Positions 1 to 6,336 are shown, counted from the first letter of the stretch. The stretch is DNA of 11,918 bases from JAZDKP01 sp043802925 (GCA_043802925.1 JAZDKP010000254.1:1-11918); one strand, 5' to 3'. Notes: generated from the sequence alone by a model not told the origin. A program made the numbers and translations.

Positions 1-140
1 TCCTATATGAGCTCAAGGCGGCACCGTCAGAAGAATAACTTTCTTCAATAATGCCAAGCCAGAGAAAAGTCTATTCTTAATGGAAGAAAAGAGTTTCAGT
101 AGTCAAAAATTGTGCCGAATCCCACAAATTGACGAGTGCG

Positions 141-180
141 AAAAAAAGAACCCCCCAACTCTTTTGGAATCAGGGGGTTC
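141..180 (-). terminator. Intrinsic terminator after tRNA-Phe
   Basis: Read on the minus strand, GAACCCCC (173-180 complemented) pairs with GGGGGTTC (148-155), giving an 8-bp, mostly G-C stem. A run of seven T (141-147) follows directly. It lies 5 bases beyond the 3' end of the tRNA gene, where a tRNA transcript would be expected to end. This is a textbook Rho-independent terminator and shows that the tRNA transcript stops here. Confidence 0.9.
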
Positions 181-184
181 CACA

Positions 185-257
185 TGGCGCCTCGCAGAAT
201 CGAACTGCGGACACAAGGATTTTCAGTCCTTTGCTCTACCGTCTGAGCTAAAGCGCC
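185..257 (-). tRNA. tRNA-Phe (anticodon GAA)
   Basis: The minus strand gives a complete 73-nt cloverleaf. The 7-bp acceptor stem is GGCGCTT with AGGCGCC (one G-U pair). The D arm is GCTC/GAGC, the anticodon stem AAGGA/TCCTT with loop CTGAAAA, and the T arm CGCAG/CTGCG with loop TTCGATT; the discriminator base is A. Loop positions 34-36 read GAA, so it decodes UUC/UUU. The 3' CCA is not encoded (the next bases are TGT), so it must be added by nucleotidyltransferase. The gene has its own promoter (282-310) and terminator (141-180), and may also lie at the end of a longer transcript from the promoter at 500-528. Confidence 0.97.
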
Positions 258-281
258 TCTTTTTCAAAATAATGAACGATA

Positions 282-310
282 AAAATAACACTCTGCCAGT
301 GTCAGTGCAA
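282..310 (-). promoter_or_regulatory. Sigma70-type promoter for tRNA-Phe
   Basis: On the minus strand TTGCAC (305-310) and TATTTT (282-287) are separated by exactly 17 bp. The predicted start, about 7 bases downstream near 275, lies about 18 bases before the mature tRNA 5' end. The -10 has the form TATNTT, as in the promoter at 500-528. Confidence 0.75.
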
Positions 311-371
311 GTTTTCCATTCGACAACATGCGGAAAAAGATGGTGTGGGTAAAATCGGAGAGGCCTCAATT

Positions 372-492
372 AAAAAACCTCCCGAATAACCCTGGGCCCT
401 GATTGCCCTTACTTGCGGGTCTCCGAAAGGCTCTATCTGCGAGCGCTGTTTTTCCTTATCGCGGCTTATCCGCCGCAGGGACGCGCCCGGAC
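372..492 (-). ncRNA. Unassigned structured RNA candidate
   Basis: A strong promoter (500-528) starts transcription near 492 on the minus strand, but no credible reading frame follows. The first ~120 nt can fold. An outer helix pairs CCGGG and CCCTG of the 5' end with CAGGG and CCC-A-GG near 401-391. Inside are small hairpins: CGGC/GCCG at 475-472 and 465-462, a GCTC/GAGC pair, and a CCC/GGG pair. A T6 run at 377-372 might mark the 3' end, but I see no clean terminator hairpin before it, so the RNA could run on into tRNA-Phe. I looked for hallmarks of 4.5S/SRP RNA, RNase P, tmRNA and 6S RNA and could not find convincing ones. Alternatives are a long processed leader of the tRNA or a small regulatory RNA. 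Confidence 0.4.
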
Positions 493-499
493 AAAAGTA

Positions 500-528
500 A
501 ATATAGCGCGGCCTTGATGGTTTGTCAA
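500..528 (-). promoter_or_regulatory. Strong sigma70-type promoter
   Basis: On the minus strand a perfect TTGACA (523-528) stands 17 bp from TATATT (500-505). The likely first base is the G at 492. It lies just after the terminator of the CAP-protein gene and is aimed at the non-coding stretch before tRNA-Phe, so it opens a separate transcription unit. It is the best consensus promoter in the window. Confidence 0.8.
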
Positions 529-562
529 CAGCTATTTTGCGGAATTATAAGAATAGTCACTG

Positions 563-608
563 AAAAATCAACAAAACCGTGCAACAACCGCTTTTCCTGT
601 TGATTTTA
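563..608 (-). terminator. Intrinsic terminator of the CAP-protein gene
   Basis: AAAATCAACA (607-598 on the minus strand) pairs with TGTTGATTTT (573-564), a 10-bp stem with a roughly 24-nt loop, ending in a T run (567-563). The stem overlaps the stop codon of the CAP-protein gene. The opposite strand also ends in an AT-rich stretch, so it might act in both directions. The stem is A-T rich, so strength is uncertain. Confidence 0.65.
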
Positions 609-1811
609 TTTCAACAATACCAGTTTGAAGGTCCGGGCCCCGCGGTTTTGAAGGGCATGACGGGCGAAATAGACTCCGGCCGGGAGTGTTCCTGGCAAAA
701 GGAGCACTCTTTCATTCATCCGTTCGCGTTCCCAAGTGTGTGCAACCGCGATTCGGCCCCGGATGTCCACAACTTCCGTGCGCAACAGGACACAGGAAGG
801 GTCCGAAACTGCAATAATTAGATTCCGGCCCGAAAGACGCTGGGTCAGACGGACGGAAAAAGAGGCCTTTTCGATATCCACTGCAAGACTTTCGGGTGGA
901 AGATAGTCTTTAAGGCACGAGCCCTCGCCATAGGTCACAAGCACTCCCGTCTCCGGGTAACGGCATGGAATTCCATCACCGTCCGTGAATGCGAAGTAAT
1001 AGTTCCGGCAGGCGGTGCCGCGTGTCATGTCCACGCGGTAAGTGCCGCGTGAAGCCGTGCCCATCCAGCGCGTCATGGCGGTCGGCGTACCGGCCACCAC
1101 TACCGAGGCCAGTGTGGGGGACTTATCCGCAGCGTCGTAATAGTTCAGCAGAAAAGAGATTTTATTCGTTGCAAGGGAAAAGTCATGGCTGCCCGAGACG
1201 AGGTGGCGGTCCGCATAGGCGCTTGTGTTTCCCGCAAAGTCCTGCGTCCAGTAATAATCATACGCCGCGGACGCGTTGTAGGCGTAGCCCACACCGAGTT
1301 CCTTGAAATTGGACCGCATGATATTGGCGCGGTGACCGTCCGAGCCCGACCCGTCCGCCGGGGGAGGACAGGCCGTCCCTTCAATAATCCATTGCTTCAT
1401 CGTGGCCATGGACTGCAAATTACCAGCCGCGATATTTTCTCCCCACCACGAGATGCCTGGATAAAAACTGACGAGCCGGACGCGAGCGGAATCACCGTTG
1501 CACGAATTGTGACCCCAGCAGTTGTTGTTGGCCATGTCGCTGGAATGGTAGCGTGAAGAACGGTTGAGGTTGAGGTTCCAGTAAAGCGGCGGCTGGGCCG
1601 GATAAGCAGTGAGAATATTCTGGCTTCCAGTGCAGCCGGGTTCAATGAGCGTGTCACGGAAACCGTTCGGGTCCGTGCGGCACATATTCGTCCATACATG
1701 GATGATGCGTTCCTGATAATTCGGATAGCCCGCATACCCGGGTTGATAATCGCCATAATCCGCAAAAGCAGCTACAAAGAAACATCCGATAATAATGAAA
1801 AACCGGAACAT
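606..1811 (-). CDS. Secreted CAP/SCP-family protein with C-terminal sorting-like domain
   Basis: A 401-residue exported protein. I chose the ATG at 1811 because it opens a clean signal peptide (residues 1-17, cleavage likely after AFA) and has an upstream GGAGAAAAGG ribosome site; longer starts would bury the signal. Residues ~35-195 form a CAP (SCP-like) domain, seen from H89 in the YHSSDM region, GENIA (124-128), DGHRANIM (158-165) and YYWTQDF (186-192). These supply the conserved His/Glu cleft residues. Residues ~200-300 look like a beta-rich domain I do not recognise. The C-terminal ~85 residues, with VVDIRGRI and LPAGVYF followed by a basic KLVLLK end, resemble type IX secretion/Por-type sorting tails. 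CAP proteins of bacteria are extracellular and mostly of unknown activity. The gene stands alone between a divergent promoter region and its own terminator. Confidence 0.88.
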   Translation of the reverse strand: MFRFFIIIGCFFVAAFADYGDYQPGYAGYPNYQERIIHVWTNMCRTDPNGFRDTLIEPGCTGSQNILTAYPAQPPLYWNLNLNRSSRYHSSDMANNNCWGHNSCNGDSARVRLVSFYPGISWWGENIAAGNLQSMATMKQWIIEGTACPPPADGSGSDGHRANIMRSNFKELGVGYAYNASAAYDYYWTQDFAGNTSAYADRHLVSGSHDFSLATNKISFLLNYYDAADKSPTLASVVVAGTPTAMTRWMGTASRGTYRVDMTRGTACRNYYFAFTDGDGIPCRYPETGVLVTYGEGSCLKDYLPPESLAVDIEKASFSVRLTQRLSGRNLIIAVSDPSCVLLRTEVVDIRGRIAVAHTWERERMNERVLLLPGTLPAGVYFARHALQNRGARTFKLVLLK

Positions 1812-1953
1812 GGACCTTTTCTCCGTTAACCGAATTAAGTTAACAACAATATATGTATTGGGAATGCGTAACGCCATAGTGTTAGAGGAAGCCCAAGGCA
1901 CACGAGTTCAGCACTTGTCTTAATAATCTATCATATAGTATCTTTAATCAGCC
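1812..1953. promoter_or_regulatory. Divergent control region
   Basis: This AT-rich gap separates the minus-strand CAP gene from the plus-strand motor operon. Towards the operon, TTGTCT (1915-1920) and TATCTT (1939-1944) are 18 bp apart; the start would be near 1951, only about 3 bases before the first ATG. A competing -10, TATAGT (1934-1939), lacks a matching -35. Towards the CAP gene, a TATATT sits near 1845-1850 but its -35 is poor. Two GTTAAC palindromes separated by 8 bases lie just upstream of the CAP start and could be an operator. I infer this only from symmetry. Confidence 0.45.
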
Positions 1954-2250
1954 ATGTTGAAGCGGAATCTCATGTTTTTGTGCGTTACCGTTGGCGGCAC
2001 CTTGCTTCTTGCCCCAGCCCAGGGTCCGGCCCCTGCGGGCAAGGGCCGGACCATCGTGCTTGAAGCATCCAAGATTGAAGGCAAACTCAAGCGCCCTCAA
2101 GCCGCGCTCATGGCCATTGATAAGCGCCCGGTCTTCAAGCCCATCGCTCTCACTACCAATAATATCCAGAAGGACATACTGAAAAGCGTGGACACCACGG
2201 TCTTCGAGTATCGGATGTACACGAACGCGTTTGAAGTCACAACGAAATAA
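1954..2250 (+). CDS. Small exported protein of unknown function, first gene of motor operon
   Basis: A 98-residue protein not recognised as a named family. Residues 1-23 look like a signal peptide (MLKRN, then a hydrophobic core, then APAQG), so the mature ~75-residue part should be periplasmic or secreted. It is hydrophilic and basic, with a core around GRTIVLEASKIEGKLKRP (31-48) and no cysteine in the mature part. The ATG at 1954 is preferred because it keeps the positive n-region. It has no Shine-Dalgarno and sits almost at the predicted transcription start, so initiation may be nearly leaderless; an ATG at 1972 is the alternative. It precedes the first ExbB-type gene by 36 bp, which suggests a periplasmic accessory of the channel complex. 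That role is inferred from position only. Confidence 0.7.
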   Translation: MLKRNLMFLCVTVGGTLLLAPAQGPAPAGKGRTIVLEASKIEGKLKRPQAALMAIDKRPVFKPIALTTNNIQKDILKSVDTTVFEYRMYTNAFEVTTK

Positions 2251-2286
2251 ACAAAAACAGTCATACTGTTACGAACGGAGGCATTC

Positions 2287-3054
2287 ATGGAGTTTGTACT
2301 CAAGGTCATCGCAGCATTCAACCCCAACGCGGAAGCCTTCATATTCATGTGGGCGATCTTCTCGGTGGCTGTGTTCGCCATCGCCATCATCATTGAGCGT
2401 TTTCTCTATCTCAATGCCCGTGAAGGGAAGAACTCCGATGAGTTCATCACCAACGTGCTGACCTATGTGCAGCGCGACGATGTGCCCTCGGCTATCAAAC
2501 TCTGCGAGTCATCCAAGAAAATGGCGTTGGCCAATGTTATCCGCGCGGGCCTCGAGCAGGCCCAGCTTGGCGCTGAGCGCATCCGCAACGCCATGGACGA
2601 GGCCATGCTCAAGACCATTCCCAACCTCGAAAAGCGCACCGGTTACCTCGCGGTCATCGGCAATGTGGCCACGCTCCTCGGTCTTCTCGGTACCGTGTAC
2701 GGTCTTATCATGTCGTTCGCGGCCGTGGGCCGCCCCGGCATCGACGCGGCCCAGAAGTCCGAACTTCTCGCGGCCGGTATCGCGACCGCTATGAACGCCA
2801 CCTTCTGCGGCCTTTCCGTGGCTATCAATGCCATCATGATCTACGCCTTTATGAAGGCCAAGACCCAGCATATCATCGACGGTCTTGACGAGCATTCGCT
2901 CCGTGTTGTCAACATTCTCATGGAACGCTCGTTTAAAACACACAAGTACCATATCAGCGCGGCCCAGCTCAAGGAGGGCGTGGGCGTGCACGTGACCCAT
3001 AACAACATCAAGATTTTCACGGACAACAAGCTGATTAAGGAAATCAACATCTAA
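2287..3054 (+). CDS. MotA/TolQ/ExbB-type proton channel protein
   Basis: A 255-residue inner-membrane channel subunit of the ExbB/TolQ/MotA class, which couples proton flow to work in the envelope. Three membrane segments fit the family layout: ~18-40, ~122-144 and ~161-189, with the large cytoplasmic loop between the first two. Signature stretches are GLLGTVYGLIMSF (132-144) and AAGIATAMNATFCGLSVAI (162-180), which hold the conserved channel-lining Thr and small residues. The tail beyond ~215 is longer and more basic than usual and ends in KEINI. GGAGG lies 6 bases before the ATG. The next gene starts with a paralogous ExbB domain, so the pair looks like an old tandem duplication. ExbD-type partners follow in the same operon. 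Confidence 0.95.
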   Translation: MEFVLKVIAAFNPNAEAFIFMWAIFSVAVFAIAIIIERFLYLNAREGKNSDEFITNVLTYVQRDDVPSAIKLCESSKKMALANVIRAGLEQAQLGAERIRNAMDEAMLKTIPNLEKRTGYLAVIGNVATLLGLLGTVYGLIMSFAAVGRPGIDAAQKSELLAAGIATAMNATFCGLSVAINAIMIYAFMKAKTQHIIDGLDEHSLRVVNILMERSFKTHKYHISAAQLKEGVGVHVTHNNIKIFTDNKLIKEINI

Positions 3055-3092
3055 CGGGTCCGCCCGCTTATAAATAATCGGGTAAAAAAAGA

Positions 3093-4418
3093 ATGTATTT
3101 TTTTCACGAACTATTAAAAGCCTTTCTGCCTTCGCGCGAGGCTTTCTTTTTCATGTGGATTCTCGCCGTGGTCGGCATATCCGCATTCTGCATCGCGGTC
3201 GAACGCTGGTTTAACCTTCAACGCCGTACCGACTACGACGCCGCCGGCCTCTTCTCCAAGCTTCGCCAGTTGCTTGACGCCAAGCAGCTTGACGAGGCCT
3301 ACAACCTCTGCGCTTCGGGCGGTCGGCGCGCCCTGCCCCGCATTCTCGCGGCCGGCATCAAAAAGGCGCAGGTGGCGCCCCTGCTGGTCATGGGGGGCAT
3401 GCGTGAGGAATCTCAGCACATGGCCGGGATGCTCGAACGGCGGTTGGGCCTGCTCGTCATGTTCAGCAATGTGTGCACGCTTTTCGGCCTGCTCGGCACC
3501 GTGTTCGGCCTCATTATGTCGTTTACCGCGGTCAGCCGTCCAGGCGTGCCGGCCATCGAAAAGTCCGCATTACTCGCGGCCGGCATCTCCACGGCCATGA
3601 ACGCCACGCTTGTGGGCCTTACGCTCTCCGTGCTCTGCGTCATCGTCTATGCATTCCTCCGCGCGCGTGTTGACGCGGCCTTGAACGAAATTGACCGTTA
3701 CTCCGTGGCGATCTTAAACCTGCTCAATCCGCCCGAGCTCATGGCTAAAATGAGCACCAGCCTCACCCGCCGAGGCGGTAACGAGGAGGAGGTCGCGGAC
3801 GCGGACGTCACACCCATGCTCAACCTCATGATCATTCTCATCCCGGTGCTGCTCACCTCTTCCGAGTTTGTCAAAATGGGCACCATCGAGCTTAAACTCC
3901 CCGAATCGTCGCAGGGCGGCGGGGGCGGCGGGGGGGGGGGCGGTGACGAGCAGAAGGAAATGAAGCTCGAACTGGGCGTCATCATCACGGCCAAAGGTTT
4001 CACTCTCTTTCACTCTCTGCAGGGGGCGGCTGCGGCCAATGCGGTCTCGCTCAAGGATCGTGAGCCCGACGTGCCCCTCATCCGTGACGACAAGGGCCAA
4101 GAAGCCTACGATTTCAAGAGCCTTAATAATAAACTGGTGGAAGTCAAGCAGCGCGTGCTCTATGAAATTGTCAAAACCTATGTTCCGGGCACGCTGGCGA
4201 ACGCCTCTCTCGAAGAACTCTACCGGACCTATACGGAAAAAAGACTGGGCACCGCCACGTATTACGCGGACAACGAGAGCATTAAACTGGTTGGCGAGGA
4301 AACCATCCGGTACGAGACCGTGGTGGCGGTCATGGACGCGGCGCGCGGTCTCAAAACCAAGGTCGGCGTTATCACCCTGTTCCCCAACGTATCCATTGCA
4401 GGAGGCATCGTCCAGTAA
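3093..4418 (+). CDS. ExbB-ExbD fusion protein (TolQ-TolR type)
   Basis: One 441-residue frame joins two proteins that are normally separate. Residues 1-212 are an ExbB/TolQ domain with TM segments ~19-38, ~118-143 and ~160-190 and the signatures GLLGTVFGLIMSF (132-144) and AAGISTAMNATLVGL (162-176). Residues ~217-441 are an ExbD/TolR-like domain: a short cytoplasmic lead, DVTPMLNLMIILIPVLL (238-254) as the single TM, a Gly10 linker (275-284), then the periplasmic domain. The ExbD Asp that carries the proton is replaced by N244. Both joined ends are cytoplasmic, so the fusion is topologically sound. ATGs at M217 and M220 could allow separate ExbD translation, but no strong ribosome site precedes them. 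The start at 3093 also lacks a clear Shine-Dalgarno. The stop overlaps the next ATG (TAATG). Confidence 0.92.
   Translation: MYFFHELLKAFLPSREAFFFMWILAVVGISAFCIAVERWFNLQRRTDYDAAGLFSKLRQLLDAKQLDEAYNLCASGGRRALPRILAAGIKKAQVAPLLVMGGMREESQHMAGMLERRLGLLVMFSNVCTLFGLLGTVFGLIMSFTAVSRPGVPAIEKSALLAAGISTAMNATLVGLTLSVLCVIVYAFLRARVDAALNEIDRYSVAILNLLNPPELMAKMSTSLTRRGGNEEEVADADVTPMLNLMIILIPVLLTSSEFVKMGTIELKLPESSQGGGGGGGGGGDEQKEMKLELGVIITAKGFTLFHSLQGAAAANAVSLKDREPDVPLIRDDKGQEAYDFKSLNNKLVEVKQRVLYEIVKTYVPGTLANASLEELYRTYTEKRLGTATYYADNESIKLVGEETIRYETVVAVMDAARGLKTKVGVITLFPNVSIAGGIVQ
3930..3940 (+). repeat. G11 homopolymer inside the ExbB-ExbD fusion
   Basis: Eleven consecutive G lie within the codons of the Gly10 linker (residues 275-284) of the fusion gene. 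Tracts of this length are prone to slipped-strand mispairing and to sequencing error. A shift of one or two bases would remove the periplasmic part of the ExbD domain while leaving the ExbB domain and the ExbD membrane helix intact. Confidence 0.9.
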
Positions 4419-4918
4419 TGCCCGCTCAACAATCCATTCGCGGAAAAAGACGCCACCGCGGCGACGGAACCGTCAAGCTTCAGCTCACGTCGATGATCGA
4501 CATGTTCACGCTCATGGTGGTCTTTCTGATCCAGAACTATTCCTCGCAGGGCCAGTTGGTCACGCCCGCCCAGGGCCTTGTGCTGCCCAAGTCCACCATT
4601 CAGAAGAGTGCGGGCGAAGCGCTTTCGGTGGCCATTTCCCAGAACACGATTATGGTGGAAAAGGATCTTGTCATCGATGCCAAGGCCTATGCGGTGCTTA
4701 AAACCCAGCAGGACTTCATGATCCCTTCACTTTACACGGTCCTTTCGCAGCACAGTAAGAACGGCCGCAAGTCCGCTGAAATGTTCAAAAAGCCGTTCTC
4801 GGGTAAAATCTCCATTCAAGGGGATGAAGGCATTCCTTATAATATCCTGACGCGGGTCATGTACACCTGCGGGCAGGCCGGATACCCCAATATGAACCTT
4901 GTGGTCTACAGTAAATAA
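4418..4918 (+). CDS. ExbD/TolR-type protein keeping the proton-carrying Asp
   Basis: A 166-residue single-pass inner-membrane protein. The N-terminus is basic and cytoplasmic (RGKRRHRGDG). The helix at ~22-40 (KLQLTSMIDMFTLMVVFLI) carries D28 at the position of the ion-binding Asp of ExbD/TolR/MotB, although the usual Pro before it is Ser. The rest is periplasmic; it starts with a QGLVLPKS-like stretch comparable to the ExbD strand after the helix. The start overlaps the stop of the fusion gene by one base, with AGGAGG about 12 bases upstream, so it is translationally coupled to it. It probably pairs with the Asn-bearing ExbD half of the fusion inside a shared channel; that pairing is inference. 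Confidence 0.92.
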   Translation: MPAQQSIRGKRRHRGDGTVKLQLTSMIDMFTLMVVFLIQNYSSQGQLVTPAQGLVLPKSTIQKSAGEALSVAISQNTIMVEKDLVIDAKAYAVLKTQQDFMIPSLYTVLSQHSKNGRKSAEMFKKPFSGKISIQGDEGIPYNILTRVMYTCGQAGYPNMNLVVYSK

Positions 4919-4920
4919 CC

Positions 4921-6006
4921 ATGGCCAATCTCAACCAGACCGGTGTCTTTTACGTCCAGTACCAGACCGAAGGGGTTCCCGGTGTTTTTCCGCAGGAATT
5001 CCGGAGCAAGCCGTTCAGCAATCTCGAGCCCCGTTTTATCGGGCTTTTCGGGTTGCTTTTTCTGGTCGCAGGAACGACGCTCTTCTTACTTTCGTTCATC
5101 AAGCCTTCCAAGGTTGTTGATGAAAAGCAGATGCTGAAGCTCCAGGAACGTTATGCGAGCCTCGTTCTTAACCAGGAACTCCCCAAGCCCGAGCCTGTCA
5201 AGCCCGTGGCACAACAGGCGGCTGCGTCCGGCGTGGCCGAAGCAGAGGCGGCCGAAGAAGCCGCGGTCGAGGAGCGTGCAGGCAAGGAATCCGTGGTTGA
5301 ACGCACGCAGCGCAAGGAGGCCACCAGCGCGGTGCGCGCTTCGCAACGCGAGGCCATGAAAAAGCAGATTTCCAATGTGGGGCTTTTTGCCGAACTCACG
5401 GCCGCGGGCGGCGGTGGGGGCGGCGGCGGGAGCGGTGGCCGCGCTGTCAAGGACCTCATCGGCGGCATCGGCGGCGGCGGGTCGCTCTCCGACCTTGCCA
5501 TCTCCAATGCTTCGTTTGTGCAGCGCCGCGAGTCCGAGTTCGGTGGCGGCGGCGGGGGTGGCGGCGACGGCAGCGGCCGTGCCCGGCGCGGTGAGCGCGC
5601 CGAAGCGGGCTCCATCGGCACCTCGGGCCTCTCGTCGGCCTCGGCCGGCACCTTCAAAAGTGAAGGCAGCGTCGACATGAGCGCGGTCGATAAAATCGAG
5701 GGTGAGGCGGCCAACGATGCCAGCCGCGACATGCGGTCGTTGCAGGGCGTGCTTTCCAAGCATCAGCCGCGCCTTAAGAAAGTATATGAGGATTTCCTCA
5801 AGCGTAATCCCGCGCTTCAGGGCAAGCTGGTGGTCAAGTTCACCATCGAGGCGGACGGGTCCATCAGCAATGTTATCATCGTGAGTTCAGACCTGAAAGA
5901 CAACGAACTCGAGAACGAAATCATCAAACGCGTCCAGCGTATCAAGTTCGCGCCCGCATCGGGCAAGGTCACCATCGAATGGCCGATGGTCTTTTCGCCG
6001 AGTTAA
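4921..6006 (+). CDS. AgmX/PglI-type TonB-like periplasm-spanning protein
   Basis: A 361-residue protein anchored by one inner-membrane helix (~38-60). A Lys/Pro/Glu/Ala-rich stretch (~62-150) follows, then VGLFAEL and two glycine-rich blocks (163-173 and 208-215). The C-terminal domain (~270-361) contains LQGVLSKHQPRLKKVYEDFL, then VVKFTIEADGSISNVII and ends in FSPS. That order, especially the VG-L followed by poly-Gly and the LxxVxxxHxxxLKxxYE motif, matches the AgmX/PglI proteins linked to gliding-type and TonB-like systems. In such proteins the C-terminal domain transmits force from an ExbB/ExbD motor toward the outer membrane. It begins 2 bases after the ExbD stop, without a visible Shine-Dalgarno, so it is likely coupled. 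The real outer-membrane partner is not in this window. Confidence 0.9.
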   Translation: MANLNQTGVFYVQYQTEGVPGVFPQEFRSKPFSNLEPRFIGLFGLLFLVAGTTLFLLSFIKPSKVVDEKQMLKLQERYASLVLNQELPKPEPVKPVAQQAAASGVAEAEAAEEAAVEERAGKESVVERTQRKEATSAVRASQREAMKKQISNVGLFAELTAAGGGGGGGGSGGRAVKDLIGGIGGGGSLSDLAISNASFVQRRESEFGGGGGGGGDGSGRARRGERAEAGSIGTSGLSSASAGTFKSEGSVDMSAVDKIEGEAANDASRDMRSLQGVLSKHQPRLKKVYEDFLKRNPALQGKLVVKFTIEADGSISNVIIVSSDLKDNELENEIIKRVQRIKFAPASGKVTIEWPMVFSPS

Positions 6007-6024
6007 AAGAAAAGGGAGGGTCTT

Positions 6025-6336
6025 ATGGACCAAATCCGGAAAGCCGAAAGGATCACTCACCTGACGCCCGAAATGGGCCTGCTCACCGACATCAGTGAGA
6101 CCGGTGCCAGCCTCCGGCTCACCGCGCCCACCACGTCCGGAACCATCGTCAAGCTTGAGCTCACTTCCATGGGCCGCGTGCTGCCGGTCCAGGCCAAAAT
6201 CGTCCACGTCCGCCAGGGCGCCAAGCAGGCGGGTATCGAGTTCATCAATATGACGGCGGAGCAGAAACAGAAAATCGCGGAAATGGTTGACGACTATAGC
6301 CGTGGCGTTCCCATCAGCGCGCGCTTGGCTTCATGA
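6025..6336 (+). CDS. Stand-alone PilZ-domain protein, likely c-di-GMP receptor
   Basis: A 103-residue soluble protein that is essentially one PilZ domain. Both ligand motifs are visible: RxxxR at R5-R9 (RKAER) and DxSxxG at DISETG (about residues 22-27). The order and spacing are those of c-di-GMP binding PilZ proteins. The remaining strands (TIVKLELTSMG, VQAKIVHVRQG, QAGIEFINM) and the C-terminal helix also fit. A good GGGAGG ribosome site lies before the ATG. It follows the AgmX-like gene by 18 bp and its last codon overlaps the FliL-like gene (ATGA). In flagella, PilZ proteins such as YcgR act on stators, so the context suggests control of this motor by c-di-GMP. That role is inference. 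Confidence 0.87.
   Translation: MDQIRKAERITHLTPEMGLLTDISETGASLRLTAPTTSGTIVKLELTSMGRVLPVQAKIVHVRQGAKQAGIEFINMTAEQKQKIAEMVDDYSRGVPISARLAS

Noticed and set aside
1..140. Possible promoter or gene end at the left edge (TTGACT on the minus strand near 100)
   Set aside because: No -10 stands at a proper distance, and no frame here shows protein character.
80..352. Open frame of 90 codons on the plus strand at the left edge
   Set aside because: It runs through the tRNA-Phe gene, its terminator and its promoter and has no ribosome site or recognisable protein character.
372..492. Assignment of the RNA candidate as SRP, RNase P, tmRNA or 6S RNA
   Set aside because: I could not find the conserved cores of these RNAs, such as the SRP GGAAG-type loop or the tmRNA tag frame; naming it would be a guess.
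403..603. Plus-strand frame of 66 codons over the promoter at 500-528
   Set aside because: It overlaps the minus-strand promoter and RNA candidate, has no ribosome site, and its codon pattern looks random.
1812..1901. Longer N-terminus (30 more codons) for the CAP-domain protein
   Set aside because: It would place charged, non-hydrophobic sequence before an obvious signal peptide; the ATG at 1811 has a ribosome site.
5401..5580. Glycine-codon repeats in the AgmX-like gene as a mobile or CRISPR-type repeat
   Set aside because: They are in-frame glycine codons in the linker expected of AgmX-type proteins, with no regular spacing or unit.
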